Notes: generated from the letters alone by a model not told the origin. A stretch of 64,000 bases of DNA from Cymodocea nodosa (GCA_036874045.1 JAZBRI010000010.1:20001-84000); one strand, 5' to 3'. Numbered from the stretch's first letter, positions 1 to 10,135 are shown. Translations and numbers: made by a program.

Positions 1-1
1 A

Positions 2-3000
2 TCAAATGCCACTTACAAAGATTTATTTATTTCGGTTATTTATGCCTCTTGCAACCAATATACCAGACGTCAACTCTGGAATCAATTATCAGAGATTAAT
101 TCAATTGCAGATAAAGCAAGCTGGATTTTAGGGGGAGATTTCAATGTGGTCAGGAATATTGGAGAAACCAAAAATATTTTGTATAATCAACAATCAGCTA
201 TGCAGGATTTCAATGAATTTATTCATAACAATCTCCTCACGGAACCTTTTCATCACGGGAATCAATTATCTTGGTGCAATAACAGATCAGAATCTGATAG
301 AAGGTATGCCAGGCTAGATCGAGTCTTAATAAATGCACAGATGGCAACACATATAGCAGAAGATATAATTTATGGGAATCGAGTAAACTCGGACCATGCA
401 TATATTATCCTTCAGAATTCAAGCAATATCTCTTGGGGGCCAACCGCTTTTCGCTTCAAAAATATGTGGCTGACTTATGAAGATCTACCAAATATGATTC
501 AAGCGGTATGGCATAGTCTCACATATCAGAATCCTATTACAAATTTTAGTGCAAAACTCAAGCTGCTCAAAGAAAAACTAAAGATTTGGAATGCAGATAG
601 AGTGGGCAATATCTTTGTAGAAGAAAAGCAGATAATTAGAAAAATAAATTTTCTGGAACAGGACTTCCAACTCAATGGTAGCACCTCGGAGAAACTTTCC
701 TGTCTTCACAATTATCAAGAAGACCTGAGAAAAAACAATTATCGGCAATCTCTATATTTTAGACAATCTACACACATTGATTGGTTGAAGGAAATGGATC
801 GAAACACAAAATACTTTCACCAAATTATCAAAAGAAGAAGCACGAAGGACTGCTTCAGGAGTATGCTTAGATCAGATATGTCCAATATTTCTTGTGATCA
901 ACTCAAAATCAAAGGCAAAAATTATTTCAGCAATTTACTGACATCCCAACATACGCAAATGATGGATAGTATGATCAGCAATATTCCCAATATTCTTAAT
1001 CAGGAGGATAACAGAAAACTATGGGATATTCCCAACATCAATGAGATCAGAACAGTTGTATTTGATCTTCCCAATAACAAAGCTCCGGGTCCTGATGGCT
1101 TTACTGCAGAATTCTTCAAACATTTCTGGAATATTATTGGTAACGATTTTTGTCTAGCAGTTCAAAGTTTCTTCTCAGGATCTTCTCTGAATGATAAATG
1201 GAAATCTACTTTCATTACATTAATTCCAAAGAAGAAACAACCAGAGGAGTTTTCAGACTTTCGTCCTATTAGTCTTTGCAATATCTCTTATAAATGCATT
1301 GCCAAAATCTTAGCTAATCGGATATCGGAAATCATACCCAACATAATATCTAATACTCAAGCAGCATTTATTAAAGGCAGGAGTATTTTTGACAACATAT
1401 CTCTTACTCAGGAACTCATACAATATATAGACCAAGGTCATAGAGGGGGAAATCTCATGATTAAACTCGATATGGAAAAAGCCTTTGATAGAATGGAATG
1501 GTCAGCTATTTTTGACACACTTGCTGCCTTCGGATTCGACACTACTATTATTGATCTTATATCAAGATGTCTATCGTCGAATCCCACCTCAGTTCTTTTC
1601 AATGGAGCTAATTCTCAAGTATTTTATCCAACCCGAGGATTAAGACAAGGTGACCCTCTTTCTCCTCTTCTCTTCATTATCACGGAAGAATTATTATCCA
1701 GGGCTCTCCTTAAAATGCAAATGGAGCAAAATTATGTCCCTTATAAATGCCAAGGAAGACATTGGAAAATATCTCACCTACTTTTCGCTGATGATGCCAT
1801 TCTATTTCTCAATGGCCGCAAATCGATGTTAGACAAAGCTCTAACCATTTTGCAGCAATATGAAGCATCTACGGGTCAAAAAATCAACTACAATAAGAGT
1901 AACTTCTATGTTTCCAAAAAAAGTCCGGAACACAGGAAGATTGTTTTCTCTACTATGATTGGATGTCCTCAAGGCAAATGGCCTTTCATCTACCTCGGCT
2001 GTCCAATTTTCAAAGGTCAATCTCGTATCAAATATTTCCAATATCTCATTGACAAAATTCAAAACAAAGTTGCAGGTTGGAAGACTAAATTTCTTAGCCA
2101 AGGGGGAAGATTAATGCTTATTAAGCATGTGTTAAATTCTATTCCTATACACACTTTATCAGTTTTGCCCCTTCCATGTGGAATCGTTCAGAAGATCAAC
2201 AATATTTGTGCTCGTTTTTTCTGGTCAGGAGATAGTAATCAGAAAAACTATCATTGGCTCAAATGGGAAAAAATCTCCACCCCAATTCCTGAAGGAGGGC
2301 TCGATATCAGAAATTTAAAAGAGCAATTAATAGCATTCCAACTAAAGCAAATACACAAGCTGATCAATAATAATGGCATCTGGGCTGAAGCAATCAAGGC
2401 AATCTATGGCAGTATGGACCATATTTTTAATATCCACAGAGACAGCAACATAGGCAAAACATTGGGCAAAACGTGGCATAGATATTATCAAACTCTGCAG
2501 ATTCCAAGATTTTCAGTCAAAGTGGCTTGGAATTCTATCAGAAATCATCTACACTGTAACAACAAACTTTTGGGTTTTTGGAGTTCGGGAATACCTACAA
2601 AAATTTCTGTTTTTCTATGGAAACTCAAAAACAAATTCCTTCCAGTAGACGAAACCAGAAAAAAGATGGGACACCAATTACCATCCATATGCGGATTCTG
2701 CAGGAACGACACAGAAACTATCAAGCATATCTTTTATAATTGCTCTTTCACTCAAGATGTTATCAAATGGCTTCGATTATTGACCACAGCAAATCCTATC
2801 CACAACTGGGAAATATGGAGCAGTCAGCAGCTATATTCAAGAAAAAAATCTTCTCGGAATCACTTTTATAAATATCTATCGGCATTCACTCTTTGGAGCT
2901 TGTGGAAACACAGATGTGAGATAATATTCGGCAATAAAAAGCCTAATATTACTACTATCGTATCCCAGATTATTTATTATATCAATAGTTTCAATATCCG

Positions 3001-3007
3001 AGAATGA
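2..3007 (+). CDS. LINE ORF2 (endonuclease C-terminus, reverse transcriptase, zinc finger), 5' partial
   Basis: This frame is open from base 2 with no internal stop (about 1,001 visible codons). An ATG- or GTG-based start at 146 would be artificial, because homologous protein continues upstream. In order it shows: the C-terminal half of an APE-type endonuclease, with GGDFNV near codon 45 and an SDH motif near codon 130; a reverse transcriptase with NNKAPGPDGF near codon 357, a DMEKAFDR motif, GLRQGDPLSP and the catalytic FADD near codon 595; and a C-terminal zf-RVT-like motif (CGFC, then HIFYNC) near codon 896. There is no RNase H. The protein would nick target DNA and reverse-transcribe the LINE RNA from the nick. 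Unlike the family-B copies it has no nonsense codon in view, so it may be active or very recent. The stop TGA lies at 3005-3007. Confidence 0.93.
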   Translation, partial: SNATYKDLFISVIYASCNQYTRRQLWNQLSEINSIADKASWILGGDFNVVRNIGETKNILYNQQSAMQDFNEFIHNNLLTEPFHHGNQLSWCNNRSESDRRYARLDRVLINAQMATHIAEDIIYGNRVNSDHAYIILQNSSNISWGPTAFRFKNMWLTYEDLPNMIQAVWHSLTYQNPITNFSAKLKLLKEKLKIWNADRVGNIFVEEKQIIRKINFLEQDFQLNGSTSEKLSCLHNYQEDLRKNNYRQSLYFRQSTHIDWLKEMDRNTKYFHQIIKRRSTKDCFRSMLRSDMSNISCDQLKIKGKNYFSNLLTSQHTQMMDSMISNIPNILNQEDNRKLWDIPNINEIRTVVFDLPNNKAPGPDGFTAEFFKHFWNIIGNDFCLAVQSFFSGSSLNDKWKSTFITLIPKKKQPEEFSDFRPISLCNISYKCIAKILANRISEIIPNIISNTQAAFIKGRSIFDNISLTQELIQYIDQGHRGGNLMIKLDMEKAFDRMEWSAIFDTLAAFGFDTTIIDLISRCLSSNPTSVLFNGANSQVFYPTRGLRQGDPLSPLLFIITEELLSRALLKMQMEQNYVPYKCQGRHWKISHLLFADDAILFLNGRKSMLDKALTILQQYEASTGQKINYNKSNFYVSKKSPEHRKIVFSTMIGCPQGKWPFIYLGCPIFKGQSRIKYFQYLIDKIQNKVAGWKTKFLSQGGRLMLIKHVLNSIPIHTLSVLPLPCGIVQKINNICARFFWSGDSNQKNYHWLKWEKISTPIPEGGLDIRNLKEQLIAFQLKQIHKLINNNGIWAEAIKAIYGSMDHIFNIHRDSNIGKTLGKTWHRYYQTLQIPRFSVKVAWNSIRNHLHCNNKLLGFWSSGIPTKISVFLWKLKNKFLPVDETRKKMGHQLPSICGFCRNDTETIKHIFYNCSFTQDVIKWLRLLTTANPIHNWEIWSSQQLYSRKKSSRNHFYKYLSAFTLWSLWKHRCEIIFGNKKPNITTIVSQIIYYINSFNIRE

Positions 3008-4053
3008 TTATGCAGATTTCAAGATCTACAAGATACAAATCACAACTTACGAGGAGATTTTGCTCGTTGCATACAACAGTCTTCGGAAGTATACTCTCGA
3101 AGACCAGCTGTTCTGACACTTCTCTGTTCACACGGAAATTCGGTACACAGGGTAACCATGTTCACACGGGAAAGGCTCTTCGGAAGAACCACTCTGGCTT
3201 CGGTTTTCGAAGGATAAACCGAATCTGCCCCGGTTACACCGAAACCTGTACACGGTCACACCGACCTTTTATTCCGAAAGTTCTCCGGTTGGACCGATCT
3301 CAGAATTCGGTTTCACCGACAAGCAACAGGCTTCGATTGCAGACATGTCCCGGTTCACACCGAAAGCAGGTATCGGTCGCTGACAAGCTATGTTCACACC
3401 GAAACGGTTTCGGTCACAGATGTCTCTGTTCACACCGAAATCAGGTATCGGTCGCTGACAAATCCCTGTTCACACCGAAACCGTTTTCTCGAATGAAAAA
3501 TCCTGGTTCCGGTATGACCGTCATTTCAACGGTTAAACCGGATCTGCACCGGTCGATAAACAGACACGGTCTTACCGATCTAAATTCTCGGTTTAACCAT
3601 CTTCTCGGTTGGACCGCCCAGCCTTCTCGGTTTTCGAAGGCCAAACTGAGTCTGCCCCGGTTACACCGTAACCCGTATACGGTTACACCGACCTTTTATC
3701 TTCTACCGAATGTTCTCCGGTTGGACCGATCTCAGCGTCCGGTCTCACCGACAAGCAACAGGCTTCGATCTCTGTTCACACTGAAGGATCCTTGTTCCGG
3801 TATGACCGTCTTTTCAACGGTTAAACCGGATCTGCATCGGTCTCAACAACAGACACGGCTTCACCGATTTCTCAGGTGGGACCGGTCACAGTGCTCGACA
3901 ATTTCCGTCGACCGAAATTTTCGGTTAAGCCGAAAAGTATTTCTGATATTATTATATCTGATTTCACTCAATTTAAATTGAGTCTTGTAATGCCTTTTTT
4001 TAAGGTACACTCCTTTTTAGCAGGCCTATCCCCTGATGAATACAACGGATAGA

Positions 4054-4060
<7 letters not shown>
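3008..4060 (+). repeat. LINE-A 3' UTR packed with CGGT...ACCG palindromes
   Basis: From about 3130 to 3940 the sequence is dominated by imperfect short palindromes of the form CGGT, 2-5 variable bases, ACCG. Examples are CGGTTGGACCG, CGGTTTCACCG and CGGTCACACCG. The spacer varies while the two half-sites are kept. GC content is much higher than in neighbouring DNA. Parts recur in order: the block around 3280-3330 resembles that around 3715-3760, which suggests internal duplication. The same motif fills the 3' UTRs at 7870-8350 and 31090-31500. Function is unknown. RNA hairpins or protein-binding sites are both possible. Confidence 0.85.
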
Positions 4061-4102
<42 letters not shown>

Positions 4103-4104
<2 letters not shown>

Positions 4105-4320
4105 CTAAACCCTAACCCTAAACCCTAAACCCTAAACCCTAACCCTAAACCCTAAACCCTAAACCCTAAACCCTAAACCCTAAACCCTAACCCTAAACCC
4201 TAAACCCTAAACCCTAAACCCTAAACCCTAAACCCTAAACCCTAAACCCTAAACCCTAAACCCTAACCCTAAACCCTAAACCCTAAACCCTAAACCCTAA
4301 ACCCTAAACCCTAAACCCTT
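4103..4320 (+). repeat. Interstitial telomeric tract (CCCTAAA)n
   Basis: About 217 bases of CCCTAAA with occasional CCCTAA variants, beginning directly at the end of the LINE-A poly(A). On the right it is joined directly to the truncated 3' side of a minus-strand LINE-A at TGTTTTGCC (4321). The C-rich strand reads left to right, as at a left chromosome end, so the distal side is to the left. Confidence 0.97.
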
Positions 4321-7038
4321 TGTTTTGCCTATGTTGCTGTCTCTGTGTATATTAAAAATATGGTCCATACTGCCATAGATTGCCTTGATTGCTTCAGCCC
4401 AGATGCCATTATTATTGATCAGCTTGTGTATTTGCTTTAGTTGAAATGCTACTAATTGCTCTTTTAAATTTCTGATATCGAGCCCACCTTCGGGAATCGG
4501 GGTGGAGATTTTTTCCCATTTGAGCCAATGATAGTTTTTCTGATTACTATCTCCTGACCAGAAAAAACTAGCACAAATATTGTTGATCTTCTGAACGATT
4601 CCACATGGAAGGGGCAAAACTGATAAAGTGTGTATAGGAATAGAATTTAACACATGCTTAATAAGCATTAATCTTCCCCCTTGGCTAAGAAATTTAGTCT
4701 TCCAACCTGCAACTTTGTTTTGAATTTTGTCAATGAGATATTGAAAATATTTGATACGAGATTGACCTTTAAAAATTGGACAGCCAAGGTAGATGAAAGG
4801 CCATTTGCCTTGAGGACATCCAATCATAGTAGAGAAAACAATCTTCCTGTGCTCCGGACTTTTTTTGGAGACATAGAAGTTACTCTTATTGTAGTTGATT
4901 TTTTGACCCGTAGATGCTTCATATTGCTGCAAAATGGTTAGAGCTTTGTCTAACATCGATTTGCGGCCATTGAGAAAAAGAATAGCATCATCAGCGAAAA
5001 GTAGGTGAGATATTTTCCAATGTCTTCCTTGGCATTTATAAGGGACATAATTTTGCTCCATTTGCATTTTAAGGAGAGCCCTGGATAATAATTCTTCCGT
5101 GATAATGAAGAGAAGAGGAGAAAGAGGGTCACCTTGTCGTAATCCTCGGGTTGGATAAAATACTTGAGAATTAGCTCCATTGAAAAGAACTGAGGTGGGA
5201 TTCGACGATAGACATCTTGATATTAGATCAATAATAGTAGTGTCAAATCCGAAGGCAGCAAGTGTGTCAAAAATAGCTGACCATTCCATTCTATCAAAAG
5301 CTTTTTCCATATCGAGTTTAATCATAAGATTTCCCCCTCTATGACCTTGGTCTATATATTGAATGAGCTCCTGAGTAAGAGATATGTTGTCAAAAATACT
5401 CCTGCCTTTAATAAATGCTGCTTGAGTATTAGATATTATGTTGGGTATGATTTTCGATATCCGATTAGCTAGGATTTTGGCAATGCATTTATAAGAGATG
5501 TTGCAAAGACTAATAGGACGAAAGTCTGAAAACTCCTCTGGTTGTTTCTTCTTTGGAATTAATGAAATGAAAGTAGATTTCCATTTATCATTCAGAGAAG
5601 ATCCTGAGAAGAAACTTTGAACTGCTAGACAAAAGTCGTTACCAATAATATTCCAGAAGTGTTTGAAGAATTCTGCAGTGAAGCCATCAGGACCTGGAGC
5701 TTTGTTATTGGGAAGATCAAATACAACTGTTCTGATCTCATTGATGTTGGGAATATCCCATAGTTTTCTGTTATCCTCCTGATTAAGAATATTGGGAATA
5801 TTGCTGATCATACTATTCATCATTTGCGTATGTTGGGATGTCAGTAAATTGCTGAAATAATTTTTTCCTTTGATTTTGAGTTGATCACAAGAAATATTGG
5901 ACATATCTGATCTAAGCATACTCCTGAAGCAGTCCTTCGTGCTTCTTCTTTTGATAATTTGATGAAAGTATTTTGTGTTTCGATCCATTTCCTTCAACCA
6001 ATCAATGTGTGTAGATTGTCTAAAATATAGAGATTGCCGATAATTGTTTTTCCTCAGGTCTTCTTGATAATTGTGAAGACAGGAAAGTTTTTCCGAGGTG
6101 CTACCATTGAGTTGGAAGTCCTGTTCCAGAAAATTTATTTTTCTTATTATCTGCTTTTCTTCTACAAAGATATTGCCCACTCTATCTGCATTCCAAATCT
6201 TTAGTTTTTCTTTGAGCAGCTTGAGTTTTGCACTAAAATTTGTAATAGGATTCTGATATGTGAGACTATGCCATACCGCTTGAATCATATTTGGTAGATC
6301 TTCATTAGTCAGCCACATATTTTTGAAGCGAAAAGCGGTTGGCCCCCAAGAGATATTGCTCGTATTCTGAAGGATAATATATGCATGGTCCGAGTTTACT
6401 CGAGTCCCTTAAATTATATCTTCTGTAATATGTGTTGCCATCTGTGCATTTATTAAGACTCGATCTAGTCTGGCATACCTTCTATCAGATTCTGATCTGT
6501 TATTGCACCAAGATAATTGATTCCCGTGATGAAAAGGTTCCGTGAGGAGATTGTTATGAATAAATTCATTGAAATCCTGCATAGCTGATTGTTGATTATA
6601 CAAAATATTTTTGGTTTCTCCAATATTCCTTACCACATTGAAATCTCCCCCTAAAATCCAGCTTGCTTTATCTGCAATCGAATTAATCTCTGATAATTGA
6701 TTCCAGAGTTGACGTCTGGTATATTGATTGCAAGAGGCATAAATAACCGAAATAAATAAATCTTTGTAAGTGGCATTTGATACTTTATAAGTACAAACTT
6801 GAGGATGTATATCAATAATCTGAAAAGTAAGATTATCCGACCAGAGAGTGCAGATTTTGGAATTGCCATAATGATAATTCCAATTAATATTATCAGCAAA
6901 TTTTTGAGTATCTTCAGGCTTCATAAAATGTTCTAATATGCATATTGCCTCTAATTTTTGAGTTTTGATAAGATTTTTGAGATATATTTGGGTTGATCGA
7001 TTGATCAGCCCACGGCAATTCCAAAATAATATATTCAT
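4321..7038 (-). pseudogene. LINE-A ORF2, 3'-truncated, one nonsense codon
   Basis: The frame starts with ATG at 7038, 26 bases after the ORF1 stop. It has the N-terminal APE endonuclease motifs (WNCRGL near residue 6, an EHF glutamate near 36, GGDFNV), then reverse transcriptase including GLRQGDPLSP and FADD. A stop codon at 6409-6411 (TAT to TAA relative to copy 1) splits the frame into 209 codons and a long downstream part that stays in frame. The coding sequence ends abruptly at 4321, where telomeric repeat begins, so the C-terminal zinc finger is missing. Apart from the stop, protein differences from copy 1 are few single substitutions. This copy supplies the endonuclease start that is missing from copy 1. 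Confidence 0.92.
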
Positions 7039-7064
7039 ATAAAAACAAGAAGTAAGAAAGAGAA

Positions 7065-7500
7065 TTATTGAGAAATGCTGCTGTTGCTGTGGGAAGATAC
7101 AGTATCATTAGAAATTTTGCTTTTTTTCTGTCGGAGACGAATGCTTTGTCTCTTTGATCTGGTTATTCTAAAATCTTGCTGTGAGATCGTATCTTCTGTG
7201 TCAGATTGATGGTTGCTTGAGGAAAAAGAGTCGTCTTCTGAGCTGGGTCCTTCTGACAAGTGCTTCAGCTTTCCTTTTAAAATTTCTAAGGACATTTGAT
7301 TTCGTAGAATGCCTGAATCTTTCTGATTTAATAAGATATGTTCTGTTAATGGATGCTTGTCTGGTAAGTGTTCCGCCGATAGCTGTTCATAAGGTTGCTC
7401 GAGTTCTACGGAAGGAGTGACAGCTTTATTTGATTTCCTGTTGCGTGTAACCAGTCTCAACATATTTTTTACGACTGCAGATTCGTCAAAGATTTGATAC
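7065..7500 (-). pseudogene. LINE-A ORF1, C-terminal part only
   Basis: About 145 codons are readable on the minus strand. The C-terminus is acidic and serine-rich, followed by a basic stretch around RSKRQSIRLRQKK. The same acidic-then-basic layout ends ORF1 of family B (27360-27626), which is the basis for the call. The N-terminal DUF4283-like region and CCHC knuckle are absent because the element stops at the joint with the plus-strand LINE at about 7497. The apparent ATG at 7502 straddles the joint and is not the true start. In L1-type elements ORF1 protein binds the element RNA. Confidence 0.75.
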
Positions 7501-7754
7501 ATCGACTCAACAACATCCTAAATATTGACGGGATTACCAACTGGAAAGAATGGAGCAAACAAAAAATATTTTCTCGGAAAAAAGATCCTAGACTGAATAT
7601 TCTAAAATACTTAACAGCAACAACATTATGGTGCATCTGGACACACAGGTGCGATATTATCTTTCGTAACATGCAACCAAATATTTCTGCAGTAATCGGG
7701 AGAATATCACATTTTTTCCAACTTTTCAAAGTTTCGGAAGAAATGAGAAGATAG
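7498..7754 (+). pseudogene. LINE-B ORF2, C-terminal 85 codons
   Basis: This short open frame matches the very C-terminus of family-B ORF2 (30700-30940), including NILNIDGITNWKEWS and TTLWCIW-HRCDIIF. The stop at 7752-7754 is in the homologous position. It is the 5'-truncated remainder of a LINE-B insertion. The 3' UTR, poly(A) and telomeric tract follow in order. The zinc finger and all upstream domains are missing. Confidence 0.85.
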
Positions 7755-8505
7755 CAGTCTACTGTTCTTAAAAAACAAAGATCGAGGAATACAGCCTGCC
7801 GCTTTTTTCAGTCTGACAGCCGCTCGTCAGACGCTATCAGCAGCTTCGGCAGATGCACATGCAATAGTCAAAACATCCGGTTACACCGTTCACTTCACGG
7901 TCAAACCGACCCCAGTCTTGGTTTTTGGTATAAACCAAATTTTTCTCCGGTCGGACCGTGTCCAGTGTTCGGCCTCACCGTTGAGCAACAGGGAATCTGA
8001 CAACTTCGCCGGTCGGACCGAGCTCAGAGTTCGGCCTCACCGTTGAGCAACAGGCGATCTGACAACTTCTCCGGTCGGACCGAGCTCAGAGTTCGGCCTC
8101 ACCGTTGAGCAACAGGCGATCTGACAACTTTACTAAAGTCTCTGTTCACACCGAGAAACAGGTATCGGCCGCGTTCACACCGGCTTCTCGACTGGATATA
8201 CCGGTTTGACCGTTTTTTCAACGGCTAAACCGGAGCTGCTCCGGCCACACCTGAATCTGACACGGTCTCACCGATTGCTACTCGGTCGGACCGCTCTGCA
8301 CAAGGTTTAACAGGAAAGTCTCCGGTGGGACCGGTCTCAGAACTCGGTCTCACCGACATTTCTTCGGTTAAAACTGTTTTCTGACATTATTTAAATCTGT
8401 TTTCACTCAAATTATATTTGAGTCTTGTTATGCCTTTTATAGGCACACTCCTTTTTTAGCAGGACTATCCCCTGATGAATGCAAAGGATAGACATTTTAT
8501 AAAAT
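7755..8505 (+). repeat. LINE-B 3' UTR with CGGT...ACCG palindromes
   Basis: Between about 7875 and 8360 there are many CGGT-N3-ACCG palindromes, for example CGGTCGGACCG several times and CGGTTTGACCG. A block of about 55-60 bases containing GTTCGGCCTCACCGTTGAGC is repeated three times in tandem (about 7965-8125). The terminal stretch with ATTTGAGTCTTG and CCCCTGATGAATG matches the LINE-A 3' end. Poly(A) follows. Confidence 0.85.
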
Positions 8506-8527
8506 AAAAAAAAAAAAAAAAAAAAAA

Positions 8528-8802
8528 CCCTAAACCCTAAACCCTAAACCCTCAAACCTTAAACCCAAACCCTAAACCCTTTCCCTAAACCCTAAACCCT
8601 AAACCCTAAAACCCTAAACCCTAAACCCTAAACCCTAAACCCTAAACCCTAAACCCTAAACCCTAAACCCTAAACCCTAAACCCTAAACCTTAAACCCTA
8701 AACCCTAAACCCTAAACCCTAACCCTAAACCCTAAACCCTAAACCCTAAACCCTAACCCTAAACCCTAAATCCTAAACCCTAACCCTAAACTCTAAACCC
8801 TA
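8528..8802 (+). repeat. Interstitial telomeric tract (CCCTAAA)n, mildly degenerate
   Basis: About 275 bases of CCCTAAA with variants (CCTTAAACC, CCCTTTCCC, TCCTAAA). It starts directly at the poly(A) of the LINE-B fragment and ends where the 5S-derived SINE begins (GGTGCATTTACACC). The substitutions suggest it is older than the tract at 4103. Confidence 0.96.
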
Positions 8803-9155
8803 GGTGCATTTACACCTACTATTAAGCACTGACTCTTATAAGAACTCTAGAGTTAACTATGTTTGGGTAGGAGTAGAATCAAGATGGGTGACCACTTGGG
8901 AAGTTCTCGTGCAATGCCTATGGGCAGTAGTGTTAGCTCTACTCAAGCATTGGCAAGCTGTAACTGTGTGCACCACTTACTAAAGTCAGCCTAGTAAGGC
9001 CCCCTATAGGCTTTCGTCTCCTTGGATACTCTTGGTGTATACCAAGTTGTTTGAGTGTCTATGAAGGTTCACCTTCTATCACCTCTAAGGATACTCCTAG
9101 TGTTCACCAGGCTGTTTGAGTGTCTAAGGAGGACCTTTAAAAAAAAAAAAAAAAA
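8803..9155 (+). mobile_element. 5S rRNA-derived SINE, copy A
   Basis: The first 115 bases or so are recognisably plant 5S rRNA. They include an AAGCAC..., AGAACTCTAGAGTTAACTA and TTTGGG segment and a well-kept box C region, GATGGGTGACCACTTGGGAA. A body of about 110 bases follows, then two copies of a roughly 65-base repeat containing GGATACTC and CACCAGGCTGTTTGAGTGTC, then AGGAGGACCTTT and poly(A) (9139-9155). It begins directly after telomeric repeat. A 5S head, non-5S body and poly(A) tail without LTRs is the SINE3-type layout. The internal 5S promoter would drive Pol III transcription. Two further copies lie at 31721 and 32155. Confidence 0.85.
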
Positions 9156-9250
9156 CCATCAGACAGTTAAACCTTGACTTTGGGTTTCTTTTAATTCAAA
9201 GGAGTGCATTGTTAGCTTCCCTATTTCAATATATTTTGGTGGATGATTTT
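9156..9250. other. Short unassigned spacer
   Basis: After the SINE poly(A) comes about 95 bases of non-telomeric sequence (starting CCATCAGACAG) before the next recognisable LINE homology. This SINE is therefore the only one of the three not followed by CCCTAAA. Confidence 0.5.
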
Positions 9251-10135
9251 GTTGGCCGAAAGATTAATCATGGGAAAAGTAATTTCTGTATTTCCAAGAG
9301 AAGTTCAACTCAGTGCATTCAAAATATTTACAATTCTCTTGGTTGCCCTCAAGGTAATTAACCTTTTATATATAGATAAGACAACCAAGGCAAAAATATT
9401 TTCAATATCTTATAGATAAAATTCAAAACAAAGTGGTTGGCTAGAAAGTTAAATTCCTTAGTCAAGGAGGAAGACTCATGCTCATTAAACATGTTATGAA
9501 CTTTATACTCTATCGATTATCCTCTCCTTTTTGATATTATCAACAAAATTAACTCTATATGTGCTCAATTCTTTTGGTCAAGAGACAACAACAAGAAAAA
9601 TTTACACTGGCTCAATTGGACTAAGGTTACTACACCAATTATAGAAGGAGGCTTGGATATCAGAAATATGCATGATATCTTAATTACTTTCCAATTAAAT
9701 CAAATTCACAAACTCATTCATAGAAATGGACTTTGGGTAAGGCAATAAACTCCAATTATGGCACTCTAGACCAGATTGAAACTCACCACAAGGCTAGGCA
9801 AAACTTGGGCATAGTTTAAGCATCTATTCAGTACAAGTAATCTTCAACAACATAATTTCTCTATTAAAGTTGCATGGAATTCTATTTGAAGTCACAATAC
9901 TCACAACAATCATCTATTAAGAAGCTGGAATAAAAGAATCTCTACAAAAATTTCTATTTTTCTATGGAAATTCCTCAATAAATCCCTTCCTTTGGATGAC
10001 ATTAGGACTAAATTTGGTTTTCATCTCACTTCTATCTACTAGTTCTGCAACCATTCAATAGAAAACTTCAATCATACCTTTTTTCAATGCTCATTTATTA
10101 TAGAGATTGTTAAATGGTTGCAATTATAGAGATAG
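9251..10135 (+). pseudogene. Degenerate LINE ORF2 fragment (RT C-terminal half to zinc finger)
   Basis: Translation with frame changes and stops still follows LINE ORF2. It runs from the GRKIN-HGKSNF region through KYFQYLIDKIQNK, FLSQGGRLMLIKHV and SICAQFFW, on to the C-terminal zinc-finger region, ending near a KWLQL motif at about 10125. It has several stops and small indels and is much older than the family-A and -B copies. No 3' UTR palindromes or poly(A) follow. Confidence 0.8.

Larger units (their letters stand above)
1..4102 (+). mobile_element. LINE family A, copy 1 (5' end outside window)
   Basis: This is a plant L1-type non-LTR retrotransposon. It consists of ORF2 (open from base 2), a roughly 1.05 kb 3' UTR full of short palindromes, and a poly(A) run of about 42 bases at 4061-4102. 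The poly(A) continues straight into CCCTAAA telomeric repeats. The last 100 bases before the poly(A), including ACTCAA, TTGAGTCTTG and CCCCTGATGAAT, recur before the poly(A) at 8400-8500 and in part at 31580-31620, which marks them as the family 3' end. The copy is nearly identical to the minus-strand copy at 4321-7500, so both are probably young. The 5' part and ORF1 lie outside the window. Confidence 0.93.
4321..8527. mobile_element. Composite LINE: inverted family-A segment joined to direct family-B 3' end
   Basis: The left part (4321 to about 7497) is LINE-A on the minus strand, truncated at both ends. The right part (about 7498-8527) is the 3' end of a family-B LINE on the plus strand, with 3' UTR and poly(A) (about 8506-8527). 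The whole lies between two telomeric tracts. An inverted upstream segment followed by a direct 3' end is the layout produced by twin priming in L1 elements. Here the two parts come from different subfamilies, which would require two template RNAs, or alternatively two separate events. The bases TACATCG at the joint occur in the matching family-B sequence and could be microhomology. Confidence 0.8.

Noticed and set aside
1841..2101. Antisense frame within ORF2 (also at 4681-4941 in the other copy)
   Set aside because: Shadow of the reverse transcriptase frame. It appears in both copies only because the copies are nearly identical.
3441..3644. Minus-strand frame in the LINE-A 3' UTR
   Set aside because: Follows from the palindromic repeats. 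No homologue in the other 3' UTRs.
4103..4320. True chromosome end
   Set aside because: The tract is interstitial, with coding LINE sequence on both sides. A nearby end is possible but not shown.
8803..8920. Functional 5S rRNA gene
   Set aside because: Too many substitutions in the head, a non-5S body and a poly(A) tail. It is a SINE.
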